From JBKBUF01 sp046290815 (GTDB taxonomy: Bacteria; Bacteroidota; Bacteroidia; Cytophagales; Cytophagaceae): a DNA stretch of 64,000 nt. Positions within the stretch are counted from its first letter, which is position 1. Each line of letters starts with the position of its first letter. The translations under genes were made by a program, and so were the position numbers. The notes beneath the pieces were generated by a model. It was not told where the DNA came from, ran no database searches, and was given only the letters and a program-made list of their open reading frames with translations. Below are positions 23,644-32,900 of this stretch, one piece after another. Location of the stretch: NCBI GenBank assembly GCA_046290815.1, contig JBKBUF010000007.1, positions 1 through 64,000 of the forward strand, written 5' to 3'.

Positions 23644-24150
23644 ATGACAGCGATTGAATTCAATGACCTTGTTTATGCCGCTTCAAAATCTTTGAAAATT
23701 CCTGCATTGAAATTTACTCATAATCATAATGATGCAAATGATCTGATACAGGATACCATTCTTAAAGCTTTAAAAAACAGATCCAAGTTTAAGACAGGAA
23801 CCAATATTAAAGCCTGGTTATACATTATAATGAAAAACACTTTCATTAGTAATTATCACAAAATCGACAAAAGAAATACCTTGGTAGACCCTATCGATGA
23901 AGGTTACAATTTCAACGTGTCAAGCACCATCTCTTATAATCAGGGGGCAAGCAATATTGCTTCTAAAGAAATCTATAAAGCTATCAATAAACTGGACAAA
24001 ACCTTCAGAATACCTTTCATGATGCATTACGAAGGATTTAAATACAACGAAATCGCAGATTATTTGAATATCCCTATGGGAACTGTGAAAAACAGGATTC
24101 ACGTGGCACGGAAAAACCTGATGGACTCGCTTAAAGAATACAAATATTAA
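23644..24150 (+). CDS. ECF-type sigma factor (tandem copy 2)
   Basis: 168 residues, exactly the length of copy 1. Region 2 (NHNDANDLIQDTILKALKN; IKAWLYIIMKNTFISNYHK) and region 4 (FKYNEIADYLNIPMGTVKNR) are conserved between the copies, while the linker (DEGYNFNVSSTISYNQGASN) and the ends have diverged, which indicates an old local duplication with retained promoter recognition. Probably expressed from the promoter at 23361 together with the small ORF. Ends in its own terminator. The regulon cannot be read from the window. Confidence 0.92.
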   Translation: MTAIEFNDLVYAASKSLKIPALKFTHNHNDANDLIQDTILKALKNRSKFKTGTNIKAWLYIIMKNTFISNYHKIDKRNTLVDPIDEGYNFNVSSTISYNQGASNIASKEIYKAINKLDKTFRIPFMMHYEGFKYNEIADYLNIPMGTVKNRIHVARKNLMDSLKEYKY

Positions 24151-24175
24151 TATTTAGTTTTGGGTTATGATATTA

Positions 24176-24204
24176 GGGATTGCTGAACAAGCAATCCCTT
24201 TTTT
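24176..24204 (+). terminator. terminator of sigma copy 2
   Basis: GGGATTGCT-GAACA-AGCAATCCC stem-loop followed by T6. Confidence 0.92.
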
Positions 24205-24256
24205 ATTGCATTGGTTTGGACAGGATTTTATATCTTGGATTGTTAATTAATGCCAG

Positions 24257-26164
24257 GTGCAAGACATCCATCTCATTTTAAAAAAGTATTACGGTTACTC
24301 CTCCTTTCGACCCCTGCAGAAGGAGATTATAGAATCTGTACTTTCCGGCAATGACACTCTTGCTCTTCTACCTACCGGTGGAGGTAAATCTGTGTGTTTC
24401 CAGGTTCCTGCTCTTGCTATGGGTGGATTATGTATTGTAATTTCTCCACTCATCGCACTGATGAAAGATCAGGTGCTTAACTTAAAAAAGAAGGGCATTA
24501 ATGCAGTTGCTGTCCACAGCGGTATGAATAAAAAGGAAATTGATATAGCGCTGGATCGATGTGCTTATGATCCTGAAATTAAATTTCTTTACCTGTCTCC
24601 GGAAAGATTACAAACTGATATTTTTACTGAAAGAGTAAAAAAAATGCCTGTTAAACTCATTGCAGTAGATGAAGCGCACTGCATCTCACAATGGGGTTAC
24701 GATTTTCGTCCACACTATTTACAAATTATTGAATTTCGAAGAATAATTCCTCTGGTACCTGTATTAGCCCTTACAGCAACGGCAACATTACCCGTTCGCA
24801 AAGACATTCAGCAGCAGCTTGGATTTAAAAAGGAAAATGTTTTCGCTGCCAGTTTTTCACGAATGAATCTTTCCTATTCCGCATTTCTCGAGGATAATAA
24901 AGAAAAAAAGATATTACGTATTTTGAATAACGTTAAAGGTTCATCTGTTATTTATGTTCGAAACAGAAAGAAAACAAAAGAAATATCGGATTTTCTAAAT
25001 AGAAATAAAATCAGTTCAGGATTTTATCATGCAGGGTTGCAGCACCTGGAAAGAAGTGTTATGCAGGAAAGCTGGATCAGTAATAAACTTAGGGTTATAG
25101 TTTCTACCAATGCATTTGGAATGGGTATTGATAAACCCGATGTTCGAACTGTCATTCATTATGATTTGCCTGAAACCCTTGAAGCATATTACCAGGAAGC
25201 AGGTAGGGCAGGTAGGGATGGTAGAAACTCTTATGCAGTGTTGCTTTTTTCAAACAAAGATGTTGAAGATATAAAAAATAAAATTGAGCAGGCTTATCCT
25301 TCGCCACAGTTTTTGAAAAGAGTTTACCAGGGATTGGCTAATTATTATAAAATAGCTGTGGGTAGCAACTTATTAGCAAATTATGAATTTGACTTTAATC
25401 ATTTCATTGAAACTTATAATCTTCCTAAAATTGAAACTTATAATGCTTTAAAACGATTGGAGCAGGAAGGTTTTATTCAACTTAACGAAGCATTCTATTC
25501 TCCTTCACGATTACATATCATTACTGACAATGCCACTCTTTACCAGTTTCAGTTAAATAGCAGGGAATATGATAATTTTATTAAAATTCTACTTCGCCTT
25601 TATGGAGGTGAGCTGTTTAATGGCTTTGTTGTTATTCATGAAAAAGATATTTCCAGACAACTTAATGGTAAAGAGTCTGAAGTAATAAAAAAGATTGAAT
25701 ACCTGCAAAAGGCCGGTTATGTTACCTATGAAAAACAAACTGATAAACCTCAACTGGTATTTACAACACATCGATATGATGCATTGCAACTTCCATTGAA
25801 CGTTAAAAGAATGGAGGAGAGAAAGAATAATGATCTTGATAAATGCAAAAGCATGATTTATTATGCAACCGATTTTCTTCGTTGCAGGTCCGTAAAATTG
25901 TTGGAATATTTCGGAGAGGAAAATGCATCAGACTGTGGAATATGCGACGTGTGTCTGGAAAAAAAGAAGGAAATCGCCGGAGATTTTTCGCATTTCAGGA
26001 ATTTTATCATTGGGTTACTGAAAGAACAACCGCTTTCACCTGATGAGTTAAAACAAAAATTTTCAGGACCAGATGAAAAGAATTTTATTGCTGTGCTTAG
26101 AAAATTACTTGATAACCGAGAGGTAATATTTGAAAATGGAAATTACAGGCTAACAATACAATAA
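24257..26164 (+). CDS. recQ: ATP-dependent DNA helicase RecQ (short form without HRDC)
   Basis: 3'-5' DNA helicase in recombination and repair. It starts at a GTG; the ATG at 24250 is out of frame. 635 residues. Motif I LPTGGGKSVCFQVPA, II AVDEAHCISQWGYDFRP, III ALTATAT, IV VIYVRNRKKT, V TNAFGMGIDKPDVR, VI EAGRAGRDG. The RQC zinc site has cysteines in DKCKSM, FLRCRS and SDCGICDVC, followed by a winged helix. The C-terminus (LSPDELKQKFSG..NREVIFENGNYRL) looks like a second winged helix and not an HRDC domain. It ends 10 bp before the dehydrogenase gene, so they are probably cotranscribed. Confidence 0.94.
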   Translation: MQDIHLILKKYYGYSSFRPLQKEIIESVLSGNDTLALLPTGGGKSVCFQVPALAMGGLCIVISPLIALMKDQVLNLKKKGINAVAVHSGMNKKEIDIALDRCAYDPEIKFLYLSPERLQTDIFTERVKKMPVKLIAVDEAHCISQWGYDFRPHYLQIIEFRRIIPLVPVLALTATATLPVRKDIQQQLGFKKENVFAASFSRMNLSYSAFLEDNKEKKILRILNNVKGSSVIYVRNRKKTKEISDFLNRNKISSGFYHAGLQHLERSVMQESWISNKLRVIVSTNAFGMGIDKPDVRTVIHYDLPETLEAYYQEAGRAGRDGRNSYAVLLFSNKDVEDIKNKIEQAYPSPQFLKRVYQGLANYYKIAVGSNLLANYEFDFNHFIETYNLPKIETYNALKRLEQEGFIQLNEAFYSPSRLHIITDNATLYQFQLNSREYDNFIKILLRLYGGELFNGFVVIHEKDISRQLNGKESEVIKKIEYLQKAGYVTYEKQTDKPQLVFTTHRYDALQLPLNVKRMEERKNNDLDKCKSMIYYATDFLRCRSVKLLEYFGEENASDCGICDVCLEKKKEIAGDFSHFRNFIIGLLKEQPLSPDELKQKFSGPDEKNFIAVLRKLLDNREVIFENGNYRLTIQ

Positions 26165-26174
26165 TTGTCAGAAA

Positions 26175-27128
26175 ATGAAAATAGTCTTTTTAGATGCATC
26201 TACGGTTGGTGAAATACCGGAAATGGATTTGTTTCGATCTTTAGGAGAGTTCAAATCCTACGATTTCACAAATTCATCAGAAGTAGTAAGCAGGTTAGAG
26301 TCGGCCGAGATTGCTGTTACAAACAAAGTTGTGATTGATAAAAAAGTCATAGATCATTGTCCTGACCTTAAGCTTATTTGTGTTGCCGCCACAGGTACTA
26401 ACAATATAGATTTAGATTATGCTTCTAAGAAAGGTATTGCTGTTAAAAACGTTAAAGGCTATTCTACTGATAGTGTGGTGCAACACACTTTTGCTATGAT
26501 CTTCTCATTGATGAATCACATTGCATATTATGATAATTATGTGAAATCAGGTGCATATTCATCTTCTGTAATTTTTACCTGCCTGGACAAACCATTTTTT
26601 GAATTGTCCGGTAAGGAGTTTGGTATCATTGGTTTGGGCACCATAGGAAAAAAAGTTGCAGAGGTTGCACGAATCTTCGGGGCCCGGGTTTCTTATTTTT
26701 CCACTTCGGGATTGAATAATGATAGCACTTTCAAAAGAAAAGAATTGAACGAGTTAGTTCAGGAATCGGATATTATTTCAATACATGCTCCATTGAATGA
26801 GAGAACCAATCATCTGATAAGTATGGAAGAATTCTCTTTGATGAAAAGTTCTGCTTTATTAATTAACACAGGAAGGGGAGGAATAGTGGACGAAAAGGCG
26901 TTAGTTACTGCGTTAAAAAATCAGGAAATTGCAGGTGCTGCTTTAGATGTATTCAATTCTGAACCATTGCCATTGCATCATATTCTGTATAGTGAGCCTT
27001 CTATTATGAATAAGCTTTTACTATCGCCTCATATCGCCTGGGCTTCACAGGAAGCAAGAGGAAGATTGTTAAAGGGTATTTTTCAGAATATTCAAGAGTA
27101 TCAAAAAAATAAAACCAAATTGTTGTAA
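26175..27128 (+). CDS. D-2-hydroxyacid dehydrogenase (glycerate dehydrogenase-like)
   Basis: 317 residues. NAD-binding motif FGIIGLGTIGKKVAEVARIFGA, catalytic Arg in INTGRGGIVDE, Glu in DVFNSEPLP and His in LLSPHIAWAS. ATGTNNIDLDYASKKGI and NVKGYSTDSVVQHTF resemble hydroxypyruvate/glycerate reductases more than LdhA. The exact substrate is not set by these motifs. It follows recQ by 10 bp, an unexpected pairing that is probably only shared transcription. Confidence 0.88.
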   Translation: MKIVFLDASTVGEIPEMDLFRSLGEFKSYDFTNSSEVVSRLESAEIAVTNKVVIDKKVIDHCPDLKLICVAATGTNNIDLDYASKKGIAVKNVKGYSTDSVVQHTFAMIFSLMNHIAYYDNYVKSGAYSSSVIFTCLDKPFFELSGKEFGIIGLGTIGKKVAEVARIFGARVSYFSTSGLNNDSTFKRKELNELVQESDIISIHAPLNERTNHLISMEEFSLMKSSALLINTGRGGIVDEKALVTALKNQEIAGAALDVFNSEPLPLHHILYSEPSIMNKLLLSPHIAWASQEARGRLLKGIFQNIQEYQKNKTKLL

Positions 27129-27130
27129 AA

Positions 27131-27190
27131 AAAAAGAGCCATTCCAAATTGAGGAATTTTTTCCTTCATTTAGAATGGCTATTTTATTTT
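27131..27190. terminator. bidirectional terminator between convergent units
   Basis: AGCCATTC..GAATGGCT with inner pairing AAAT/ATTT and a GGAA/TTCC core. A9 lies on the left and a T-rich stretch on the right, so it serves both the dehydrogenase (plus) and pgk (minus). Confidence 0.85.
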
Positions 27191-27200
27191 TTAAGATTTC

Positions 27201-28385
27201 TTATTCCAATGCCGCTACGCCCGGTAGAACTTTTCCTTCCATATATTCAAGTAAAGCTCCACCTCCTGTAGATACATAAGAAACGTCATTTCCGAATCCA
27301 AGGTTATTGATCGCTGAAGCAGAATCTCCACCTCCGATTAATGAGAACCCACCGTTTTTTGTGGCTTTTACTACTGCCTGGGCAATAGCAATTGTACCGT
27401 GAGCAAAATTAGGAAACTCAAATACTCCCATAGGGCCGTTCCAAAGGACGGTCTTTGAATTTTCTATCACTGAACTGAATTTTTTTATTGTTTCAGGTCC
27501 TATATCCAGTCCCATCCAGTCATCTTTTATTTTCTTACTGTCTGCAACTTCTCTATTCGCATTGTTGTCAAATTTATCTGCAATTACATTGTCAACAGGT
27601 AGTATCAGGTTTACGCCTTTTTGTTTTGCTTTCTCAAGTAAGGATTTAGCAAGATCTATTTTGTCTGCTTCTAACAGCGAAGTACCGATGGATCCTCCCA
27701 AAGCTTTTGAAAATGTATATGACATTCCTCCACCTATTATCAGGTTGTCAACTTTATCAAGAAGTCTTTCAATGATCAGAATTTTATCAGATATTTTGGC
27801 TCCTCCCATAATAGCGGTAAATGGTTTGTCTGCCTTTTCAAGTATTTTGTTAGCATTGTCAAGCTCTGCCTGCATGACAAATCCACATACTTTGTCTTTA
27901 AAAAATTGAGCTATAACAGCAGTTGATGCATGTGCTCTGTGTGCAGTACCGAATGCATCGTTTACATAAACATTTCCCAATTTAGAAAGCTTCTCTGCAA
28001 AATCTTTATCTCCTTTTTCTTCCTCTTTATAAAATCTTAAATTTTCAAGTAATAAAATTTCTCCATCCTTAAGATTAGCTGCCATTTTCTGAGCTTCTTC
28101 ACCAATACAGTCGGACGCAAATGCTACTGGTTTGTTATAGGCTTTTTGTAAATATGACACAAGGTGTTTTAATGAGTATTTTTGTTCATAACCTCCTTTT
28201 GGCCTTCCAAGGTGTGACATTAAGATGACCGCCCCTCCGTCATTTAATATTTTATTAAGTGTGGGCACTACAGCTTTTAAACGTGTATCGTCTGTTATTT
28301 CAAATTTTTCATCAAGTGGTACGTTAAAATCCACCCTTATTAAAGCTTTCTTTCCTTTAAAGTTAAACGTGTTTACGGTTTTCAT
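27201..28385 (-). CDS. pgk: phosphoglycerate kinase
   Basis: Glycolytic enzyme: 1,3-bisphosphoglycerate + ADP to 3-phosphoglycerate + ATP. N-terminal KKALIRVDFNVPLD, the substrate-binding SHLGRPKG, ENLRFYKEEE, AFGTAHRAHAS, the hinge region AIMGGAKISDKI and the C-terminal nucleotide site SLIGGGDSASAINNLG. 394 residues, standard length, cytoplasmic monomer. Its 5' region on the minus strand has TATATTCG, close to the -7 consensus. Single-gene unit. Confidence 0.97.
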   Translation of the reverse strand: MKTVNTFNFKGKKALIRVDFNVPLDEKFEITDDTRLKAVVPTLNKILNDGGAVILMSHLGRPKGGYEQKYSLKHLVSYLQKAYNKPVAFASDCIGEEAQKMAANLKDGEILLLENLRFYKEEEKGDKDFAEKLSKLGNVYVNDAFGTAHRAHASTAVIAQFFKDKVCGFVMQAELDNANKILEKADKPFTAIMGGAKISDKILIIERLLDKVDNLIIGGGMSYTFSKALGGSIGTSLLEADKIDLAKSLLEKAKQKGVNLILPVDNVIADKFDNNANREVADSKKIKDDWMGLDIGPETIKKFSSVIENSKTVLWNGPMGVFEFPNFAHGTIAIAQAVVKATKNGGFSLIGGGDSASAINNLGFGNDVSYVSTGGGALLEYMEGKVLPGVAALE

Positions 28386-28452
28386 AAAATTGCTCTATTT
28401 TTAACAGTGCCGAATATATTACTATTCTGTAAAATAAAAAAAGCGCAAAATA

Positions 28453-28481
28453 AAAAAGGTGGCCTTTTAAACCACCTTTTT
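28453..28481 (-). terminator. terminator of the ferredoxin gene
   Basis: AAAAAGGTGG-N9-CCACCTTTTT hairpin, 18 bp past the ferredoxin stop codon on the minus strand, followed there by a U-rich stretch. Confidence 0.88.
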
Positions 28482-28499
28482 GTTAATACTTTTAATATT

Positions 28500-28847
28500 T
28501 TACTCTCCGTGCATCCATGCTTTCTTTGCCAGCAACACATCTTCTGTCTCCACATTATCCGGATCTGGAACGCAACAATCAACAGGGCACACAGCAGCAC
28601 ACTGAGGCTCTTCATGGAAGCCCATACACTCAGTACATTTATTGCTAACTATATAGTAAAATTCATCAGATACAGGGGATTGAGGGGTTTTGGCATCCAT
28701 CAAGGATCCATCCTCCAGCTCTATTTGTGTTAATGCTGTACCTCCTGCATATGACCATTGAACCCCGCCTTCATATATTGCTGTATTTGGACATTCCGGT
28801 TCGCAGGCGCCACAGTTGATACACTCATCGGTAATCATTATCGCCAT
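28500..28847 (-). CDS. 4Fe-4S dicluster ferredoxin
   Basis: 115 residues. The first cluster motif is CINCGACEPECPNTAI near residues 9-24. The second is CTECMGFHEEPQCAAVCPVDC, with an insertion between the second and third Cys as in the 2[4Fe-4S] ferredoxins of the Alvin/Azotobacter type. A small electron carrier in the cytoplasm. It is divergent from the acyl-CoA reductase gene, with which this ferredoxin is often neighboured in Bacteroidota (family knowledge). Its promoter at 28891-28921 is a complete consensus match. Confidence 0.93.
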   Translation of the reverse strand: MAIMITDECINCGACEPECPNTAIYEGGVQWSYAGGTALTQIELEDGSLMDAKTPQSPVSDEFYYIVSNKCTECMGFHEEPQCAAVCPVDCCVPDPDNVETEDVLLAKKAWMHGE

Positions 28848-28890
28848 AAAACTTCCTTAATTTTTAGATTTAAACAGGTTTAAAGAGCAA

Positions 28891-28921
28891 CAAAATTAAG
28901 AACAAATTAATTCTATTCAAA
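28891..28921 (-). promoter_or_regulatory. consensus promoter of the ferredoxin gene (TTTG-N19-TAATTTTG)
   Basis: Minus-strand TTTG (complement of CAAA at 28918-28921), a 19-bp spacer, and TAATTTTG (complement of 28891-28898). Both elements and the spacing match the Bacteroidota primary-sigma consensus. The leader would be about 40 bases. Confidence 0.75.
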
Positions 28922-28950
28922 CCTATATTAATAAAATTAGCATTATTTTT

Positions 28951-29985
28951 ATGCAAAAATTGGATTGCAACGTGGAAATTTCAAAGAGAATTGAAGCTTT
29001 TAAAGAATTAGGCAGGAGAATGCGCAATATTTCACCGGAAAAACTGTTTACCTGGTCTTTTGAAGCAGAATCTAAAAATAAATGGTTTACAGCAGAAAAT
29101 GTAAAATCTGCAGTTGCAGCAATCGGTGAAATGCTTAAAGAATCTGCCATTGATAATTGGCTGAATAACTATAAACTCACGGAAAGCTCAGGAAAAAAGG
29201 TGGGGGTGGTCATGGCTGGAAATATCCCTATGGCTGGTTTTCACGATCTCATGTGTGTGCTGATATCAGGAAATAAACTTTTTGCCAAATTAAGCAGTGA
29301 CGACGAGATATTGATGAAAAAGGTGGCGACGGAGTTAATAGAAATAAATAACGCATTTGACAACTACATTCAGTTCGGAGAAAGATTAAAAGGCATGGAT
29401 GCTGTTATTGCCACCGGAAGTGACAATACTTCCAGATATTTTAAGTACTATTTTTCGCACATCCCGAATGTTATCCGGGGAAACAGAAATTCCGTTGCAG
29501 TTCTGAATGGAAATGAGTCTTACGAAAGCCTTCAAAGGCTCGGTGACGATGTATTTAAATATTTCGGACTAGGATGCAGAAGCGTTTCTAAATTGTATGT
29601 CCCTGCGGGTTACTCCTTAAATGCATTTTTAGGCGCTGTAGATAATTATAAAGATATAATTCATCATAATAAATACTTTAATAATTATGAATACCATAAG
29701 GCGGTGTTATTACTTAATAAAGTATCGCACCTTGATAACGGGTTTCTTTTGTTAAGAGAGGATGAAGCCTTAGCTTCAGGGGTTTCTTTGGTATATTATG
29801 AATATTATGCTAATCAGGAAGAGCTTTCGGCTAAACTGGAATCAAACAAAAATAAAATTCAGGTTGTCCTTTCTGATGGTAAATGGCTGTCTGGGTCGGA
29901 AGATTTCGGCATGGCGCAGTGCCCCTCAATTGATGATTATGCTGATGGAGTAGATACATTAAAATTCCTGATTAATCTGAGTTAA
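28951..29985 (+). CDS. acyl-CoA reductase, LuxC family (PF05893)
   Basis: 344 residues, shorter than true LuxC (about 480) but of the length usual for the Bacteroidota branch. The aldehyde-dehydrogenase-like fold is visible in VGVVMAGNIPMAGFHDLMCVL, MDAVIATGSDNTSRYF and VIRGNRNSVAVLNGNE. The catalytic Cys is in YFGLGCRSVSKLYVP near residue 210. It would reduce fatty acyl-CoA to aldehyde with NADPH. No luciferase genes are nearby, so a role in aldehyde or fatty alcohol formation is more likely than light production (inference). Confidence 0.88.
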   Translation: MQKLDCNVEISKRIEAFKELGRRMRNISPEKLFTWSFEAESKNKWFTAENVKSAVAAIGEMLKESAIDNWLNNYKLTESSGKKVGVVMAGNIPMAGFHDLMCVLISGNKLFAKLSSDDEILMKKVATELIEINNAFDNYIQFGERLKGMDAVIATGSDNTSRYFKYYFSHIPNVIRGNRNSVAVLNGNESYESLQRLGDDVFKYFGLGCRSVSKLYVPAGYSLNAFLGAVDNYKDIIHHNKYFNNYEYHKAVLLLNKVSHLDNGFLLLREDEALASGVSLVYYEYYANQEELSAKLESNKNKIQVVLSDGKWLSGSEDFGMAQCPSIDDYADGVDTLKFLINLS

Positions 29986-29997
29986 CCAGAAATTTTT

Positions 29998-32900
29998 TTA
30001 TCTCATTATCTCTACCCAACCTTTATACACTTTGCCTGATGGCAATTCCAGATCATAATAATATACTCCGTCAGGTAATCCGCTTCCGTCCCAGCTATTG
30101 TCATAATTTTCGTTTTCATATACTCTGCTTCCCCATCTGTTGAAAACTCTTAACTGTGACCTGGATGGTAAACCAAGGATTTTGAAATAGTCATTAGAAT
30201 CATCATTATTCGGAGTAAATAGGTTCGGTATAAAGAAGTTTAGGTTTATTGTTATTGTCTTGGTGATTTCACAACCATTGGTGTCTTTAATATATACTGT
30301 GTATTCACCATGTGTCAGATTTCCAAGGAAATTTCCTGTCGTGTCTGCAGGATTGTATGGTTTGTAATTCACTCCATCAATACCAATTTCATATTTTCCT
30401 GCACCGCCCGTTACTGCATAAACCCATATCATTCCTGATCCTGACAGACCTGAACTGTTTACTCCAATAAGCTGTGCATCTATATCAGTTGGATTGGTAA
30501 CTATTATAGGCGGAGTTAAAATTGTGTCATAATTAACTCCATTGTATAAATAGTAAGTAGTTACTGCGAATATACATGTGGAGTCCTGCACCGACATAGT
30601 ATAACTTCCTGCACCGAGCCCTGAGAATGTTGTGTTGTTACCCATGTGATTTCCATTCAATATAAAAGAGAATGGCGGAATTCCTCCTTGAAGACTATCT
30701 ACTATTATAGAACCGTTCTCTTCATCTCTGCATAGAGGGCGCTCTATTCTGATATATGGTATGGGTCCGGGTTTCTTACTTAAAACAACTGTATAACCTG
30801 CATAACACTGCAAAGAGTCTATTACGCCTAAAGTATATGTGCCTGAGCCCAGATTAGAAAATACAAGTTGATTCGGTATAAACGGACCGCCGTTAATGTT
30901 AAAACTATATCCGAAATTGCTTGGTGTTCCTCCGCTTGCACCTGCAAGAATTATTTCACCATCTTTATTATTGCAAGTTTCTCCCTTCACTTCCTGCAGA
31001 TTCAGAACCATTGGTGGAGGGGAAGGGATATTAAATGAATAGGTAAACGGACACCCATTAGCATCAGTAATAGTTAGATTGTAATTGCCGGCAGTTAAGG
31101 TGTCAAAAACCGGAACGGATTTAATTCTTCCATTTAAATTAAATGTATACGGAGATACGCCGCCGGTAATGTTTGAAAGTGAAATTCTACCATTATTATA
31201 ACCTGCGCAGGTAACTCTCCTGATAGTGGCATTGATGCTTTGAACATCAACAGGAGATGGTTCAATAATAGTTGCATTGGCTGTCCCGAAACACCCTCGG
31301 CTGTCTGTAACCTCAAAATTATATGTTCCAGGTACAAGATTCGTGAATATGCCTGTAGTATTAGTAATTGCAGGTGACAACATCTGATAATTATATCCCA
31401 CGTTTCCGCCGGTAGCATTTAATCTCACCTGACCATTATTTGCTCCTGCACAAGGATTAACATTAATTAAGGTATCTATAGAAACCACAAGTATGTCTGG
31501 TTGTGTAACTGTAACCGTATATGAAGATGGACAATTCTGAGCATCCATTACATTTATTGTATATGTGCCTGCCGCAAGGTTAGTAAAGGTGCCTGAATTG
31601 CCAAATGGTGACCCGTTGAAAGAATACATATACGGAGCATTTCCTCCGGAAATGTTTGAAATTTCGGCTTCTCCGTCATTGCCTCCGTTGCAAGACACCG
31701 GAGTAGAATTTATTACTGCATCAAAGACTTTCATTGAAATGTTTACTGCAATAACAGAACTCCTGCAGCCATTAATATCTTCAAGGACTACATTTACAGT
31801 TGTATCGGAGCTTACTGAAGGAATATTATAAACTGAACCACCTTGGAATGTTATACCTCCATCAAAGCTGTATCCATTTAATCCGGGAGTAAATGTTGCA
31901 TTAAAAGATGCAGTAATATCCACAGGGTTGCCAGGGCATATGTTAGATGGATTTGCAGAAGCTGTCCCGGTTAAAGGTCCCGGTTCGGTTACATTAAAGT
32001 TGAAAGTGTAATTACATCCTGAAGCATCTTCGAATGTTACTCCGTAACTACCTGCGTCCAAACCTGAAATGTCCTGAGTTGTTTCTCCGTTTGTCCAATT
32101 AAAGTTGCTATAAGGTGCAGTCCCACCTGAAATATTGAGTGAAATTGATCCATTTGCAGTCCCCATGCATGAAACATTGCTGATCACTTCATTTGATGCT
32201 ACTGCATCAGGCTGGTTGATGATAAAACTGAAATCCTGCTGACAATTGTTAATGTCTCTTACAGTAACTGTATAGTTATTGGCAGTTACGTTGCTGATGT
32301 TTTGAGTGGTTGCACCATTTGACCATGTAAAGGTATAAGGAGCAGTACCACCGGTTACAGAGGTTAAGGTGATAGCTCCGTCTGTGCCTCCATTGCAGGT
32401 TACATGAGTTAGATCTTCAGTTACAGCAATAATTGCCGGTTCAAAGATGTCAAAGTTGAAAGATGCGGTACAAAGATTTGCATCAGAAACAGTAACTGAA
32501 TAAGCTCCTGGAGCAAGGTTTGAAATATCCTGAGTCGTTTCTGCGTTTGACCATGCAAATGTATAAGGTGCAGTTCCACCATTTAACTGAGTAAGTGTTA
32601 TTGCTCCGTTGTCAGCACCATTACATGTTGAACTGTCTGTATCAGCCACTACTGAAATAGGAGCAGGTTGATTAATGGTAAAAGATGCAACTGTAAAGCA
32701 ATTAAAAGCATCCGTGATGGTTACAGAATAAGAACCGGCAGTAAGTCCGTTTACAGAACTACCGGTTGAATTGTCGAACCATTCAAAGGTGTGAGGGGCA
32801 GTGCCGCCCGAAACCGAATTGATGGTAATTGCTCCGTTGTTTCCTCCCGGACAGCTAACATGTGATAATGTAGCGTCAGGAGTTAAGGTAGCCGGTTCAC

